This document shows, one piece after another, positions 62,322 to 64,000 of a DNA stretch of 64,000 bases; within the stretch, counting starts at the first letter, position 1; every line of letters starts with the position of its first letter. The notes under the pieces are model-generated. The model saw nothing but the letters and a program-made list of their open reading frames with translations, made no database searches and was not told the DNA's origin. Origin of the DNA: SW132 sp038150125 (GTDB lineage: Bacteria; Bacteroidota; Rhodothermia; Balneolales; Balneolaceae); NCBI RefSeq assembly GCF_038150125.1, contig NZ_JBBVMF010000012.1, forward strand, positions 62,001-126,000. Direction: 5' to 3'. Both the position numbers and the translations under genes were made by a program.

Positions 62322-64000
62322 ATGTTAGAAAAATTAAATAAATTCAGCGCAAGACTTACAGAATCCCAATCTCAGGTGGGGTCTAAAGCGATGTTATACG
62401 CAACGGGCTTGAGCGAGGACGACATGAAAAAGGCCCAGGTTGGTATTGCCTCCACCGGCTGGGATGGCAATCCTTGCAACATGCACCTGAATGATTTGGC
62501 CGCTGTAGCTAAGAAAAGCGTTTGGGAGAATGAGCTTGTTGGTTTTATGTTCCATTCTATCGGTGTGAGTGACGGGATATCGATGGGAACACAAGGAATG
62601 AAGTTTTCACTGCCGTCCCGAGATATTATCGCCGACTCTATTGAAACAGTGATGAACGCGCAGTGGTACGATGCCAATATCTCGGTAGTAGGGTGCGATA
62701 AGAACATGCCCGGCGCCGTAATGGCGATGGGACGGGTAAATCGTCCCTCTATTATGATCTACGGCGGCACGATCCGTCCTGGGAACCTGAACGGAGAGAA
62801 GCTCGATATTGTCTCGGCATTCGAATCGTACGGAAAGTTTCTATCGGACGAATATACCGAAGAGCAGATGAACCGGGTGCTGAAGCATGCGTGTCCCGGT
62901 GCAGGTGCTTGCGGCGGGATGTATACAGCCAACACCATGGCCTCGGCTATTGAAACGCTTGGAATGAGTCTGCCTTACAGCTCATCGATTCCGGCAACAC
63001 ATAATGAAAAGATTAAAGAGTGTGAGCGTGCAGGCGATGCCATTCGGGTGCTGATGGAGAAAGACATCAAGCCGCGGGATATCATCAACAGGAAATCTCT
63101 GGAGAACTCGATTACAATGATTATTGCTCTTGGCGGATCCACAAATGCGGTTATGCATATGCTGGCAATTGCCCATGCCGCCGGTGTTCCGTTTTCGATC
63201 GATGATTTTCAGGAGGTAAGCAACCGGACTCCGTTCCTGGCCGACCTGAAACCCAGCGGGAAATATGTAATGGAGGATCTTTACAATGCCGGAGGCGTTC
63301 CCGCTGTTCAAAAACTGTTGCTGAAAGAAGGGATGCTTGATGGCAGCTGTCTCACCGTGACTGGGAAAACGCTTGAAGAAAACGTGGCCGACCTGCCGGG
63401 CCTGCTTGAAGAACAGAAAGTGATTTACCCGGTATCGGAACCGATCAAACCGACAGGGCATTTACAAATTCTATACGGCAACCTGGCCGAAGAGGGATCT
63501 GTGGCCAAGATTACCGGGAAGGAGGGGACCAAATTTTCCGGTACCGCCAAGGTGTACAATTCTGAAGAGGAGAGCCTTGTTGGAATTCAGAACGGTGAAG
63601 TGGAAAAGGGCGATGTGGTGATTATTCGCTATGAAGGCCCCAAAGGCGGACCGGGCATGCGGGAAATGCTCTCCATTACCGCTGCCATTATGGGGGCCGG
63701 ACTCGGCAATGAGGTGGCCCTGATTACCGATGGTCGTTTCTCCGGCGGAACCCATGGCTTTGTAATTGGCCATGTCACTCCCGAAGCGCAGACCGGCGGA
63801 CTCATCGGCCTGGTAGAAAATGGCGACACCATCACCATTGATGCCGATGATCGATCTATTGATGTAGATCTGACTGAAGAAGAGATCGAGAAGCGCCGAA
63901 AGAACTGGACGGCCCCAACGCCAACCTTTACCACAGGTGTGCTGAGGAAATATTCGAAGACGGTATCGACGGCGAGTTTGGGGTGTGTGACGGATTTGTA
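62322..64000 (+). CDS. ilvD: Dihydroxy-acid dehydratase (last base of stop outside window)
   Basis: 559 residues visible; the window ends ...GCVTDL then TA, so the stop codon is very probably completed by the next base and the protein is full length. ATG at 62322 begins LEKLNKFSARLTESQSQVGS. Fe-S ligand Cys52 (WDGNPCNMHL), Cys125 (VVGCDKNMPG) and Cys197 (GAGACGGMYTANTM) are present; Mg and substrate motifs ALGGSTNAVMHMLA, EGPKGGPGMREML and ITDGRFSGGTHG follow. Dehydrates dihydroxyacids to 2-keto acids for Val and Ile. Divergent from ilvB, sharing a 460-base control region. Confidence 0.96.
   Translation, partial: MLEKLNKFSARLTESQSQVGSKAMLYATGLSEDDMKKAQVGIASTGWDGNPCNMHLNDLAAVAKKSVWENELVGFMFHSIGVSDGISMGTQGMKFSLPSRDIIADSIETVMNAQWYDANISVVGCDKNMPGAVMAMGRVNRPSIMIYGGTIRPGNLNGEKLDIVSAFESYGKFLSDEYTEEQMNRVLKHACPGAGACGGMYTANTMASAIETLGMSLPYSSSIPATHNEKIKECERAGDAIRVLMEKDIKPRDIINRKSLENSITMIIALGGSTNAVMHMLAIAHAAGVPFSIDDFQEVSNRTPFLADLKPSGKYVMEDLYNAGGVPAVQKLLLKEGMLDGSCLTVTGKTLEENVADLPGLLEEQKVIYPVSEPIKPTGHLQILYGNLAEEGSVAKITGKEGTKFSGTAKVYNSEEESLVGIQNGEVEKGDVVIIRYEGPKGGPGMREMLSITAAIMGAGLGNEVALITDGRFSGGTHGFVIGHVTPEAQTGGLIGLVENGDTITIDADDRSIDVDLTEEEIEKRRKNWTAPTPTFTTGVLRKYSKTVSTASLGCVTDL

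Noticed and set aside
62372..63934. Several minus-strand ORFs opposite ilvD
   Set aside because: Shadows of the strongly coding plus-strand ilvD frame.
1..64000. tRNA or rRNA genes
   Set aside because: No cloverleaf-like or conserved rRNA segment was recognised in a manual read; a covariance-model search was not possible here.

Overview
The window looks like a chromosomal segment from a member of the Balneolota/Rhodothermota-Bacteroidota side of the FCB group. The evidence is indirect: two secreted proteins end in NYPNPFN-type C-terminal sorting domains, there is a small histone H1-like protein, LeuA is short, and the gene content is typical of marine or saline Balneolales. No rRNA marker is present, so the assignment is inference.

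Layout. 1-2.8 kb: end of a metallophosphatase gene, then a REP-associated transposase (RAYT) between two arrays of a ~147-bp double-hairpin repeat. 2.9-4.3 kb: an anti-sigma/ECF sigma pair whose sigma gene carries a one-base frameshift. 4.7-12.4 kb: DUF808 membrane protein, membrane metallophosphoesterase, ilvE, secreted M24 peptidase, recQ and a UDG-superfamily glycosylase. 12.5-12.75 kb: a 161-bp MITE with perfect terminal repeats and a 10-bp target duplication, nested in an intergenic repeat. 13-31 kb: secreted metalloprotease-like protein, ppc, UMF1-type MFS, histone-like protein, PH-domain pair, response regulator, gcvP, two secreted beta-propeller proteins, a ZIP transporter. 31-37.3 kb: 2-hydroxyacid dehydrogenase, a UmuD-like protein lacking the catalytic dyad next to umuC, M28 peptidase, a pterin dehydratase interrupted by a stop codon, and a CheR-type methyltransferase.

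37.4-42.3 kb (minus strand) is an AT-rich accessory locus for a double-glycine-leader peptide system: HlyD-type adaptor, C39-peptidase ABC exporter, HTH regulator, and two leader-bearing peptide genes too short for ordinary ORF calling. The HTH protein itself ends in a double-glycine leader-like motif followed by 11 residues, so it may be a substrate of the exporter.

42.7-51.4 kb: MFS and AbgT transporters and a 1616-residue secreted beta-helix/FN3 protein.

51.4-64 kb is a nearly complete branched-chain amino acid pathway: ilvB-ilvN-ilvC-cimA-leuA-leuC-leuD-leuB on the minus strand ending at a strong terminator, with ilvD divergent. Upstream of ilvB lie a consensus-like promoter, a Shine-Dalgarno and a 43-codon leader peptide with 23 Ile/Leu/Val in its last 34 residues, followed by mutually exclusive hairpins: a ribosome-mediated attenuator. 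A second, weaker leader-like ORF sits between cimA and leuA. Five of the seven gaps in this operon hold copies of two intergenic repeat families. CimA provides a pyruvate-to-2-oxobutyrate route for isoleucine and can share LeuCD and LeuB; ilvE lies about 44 kb away from the cluster.
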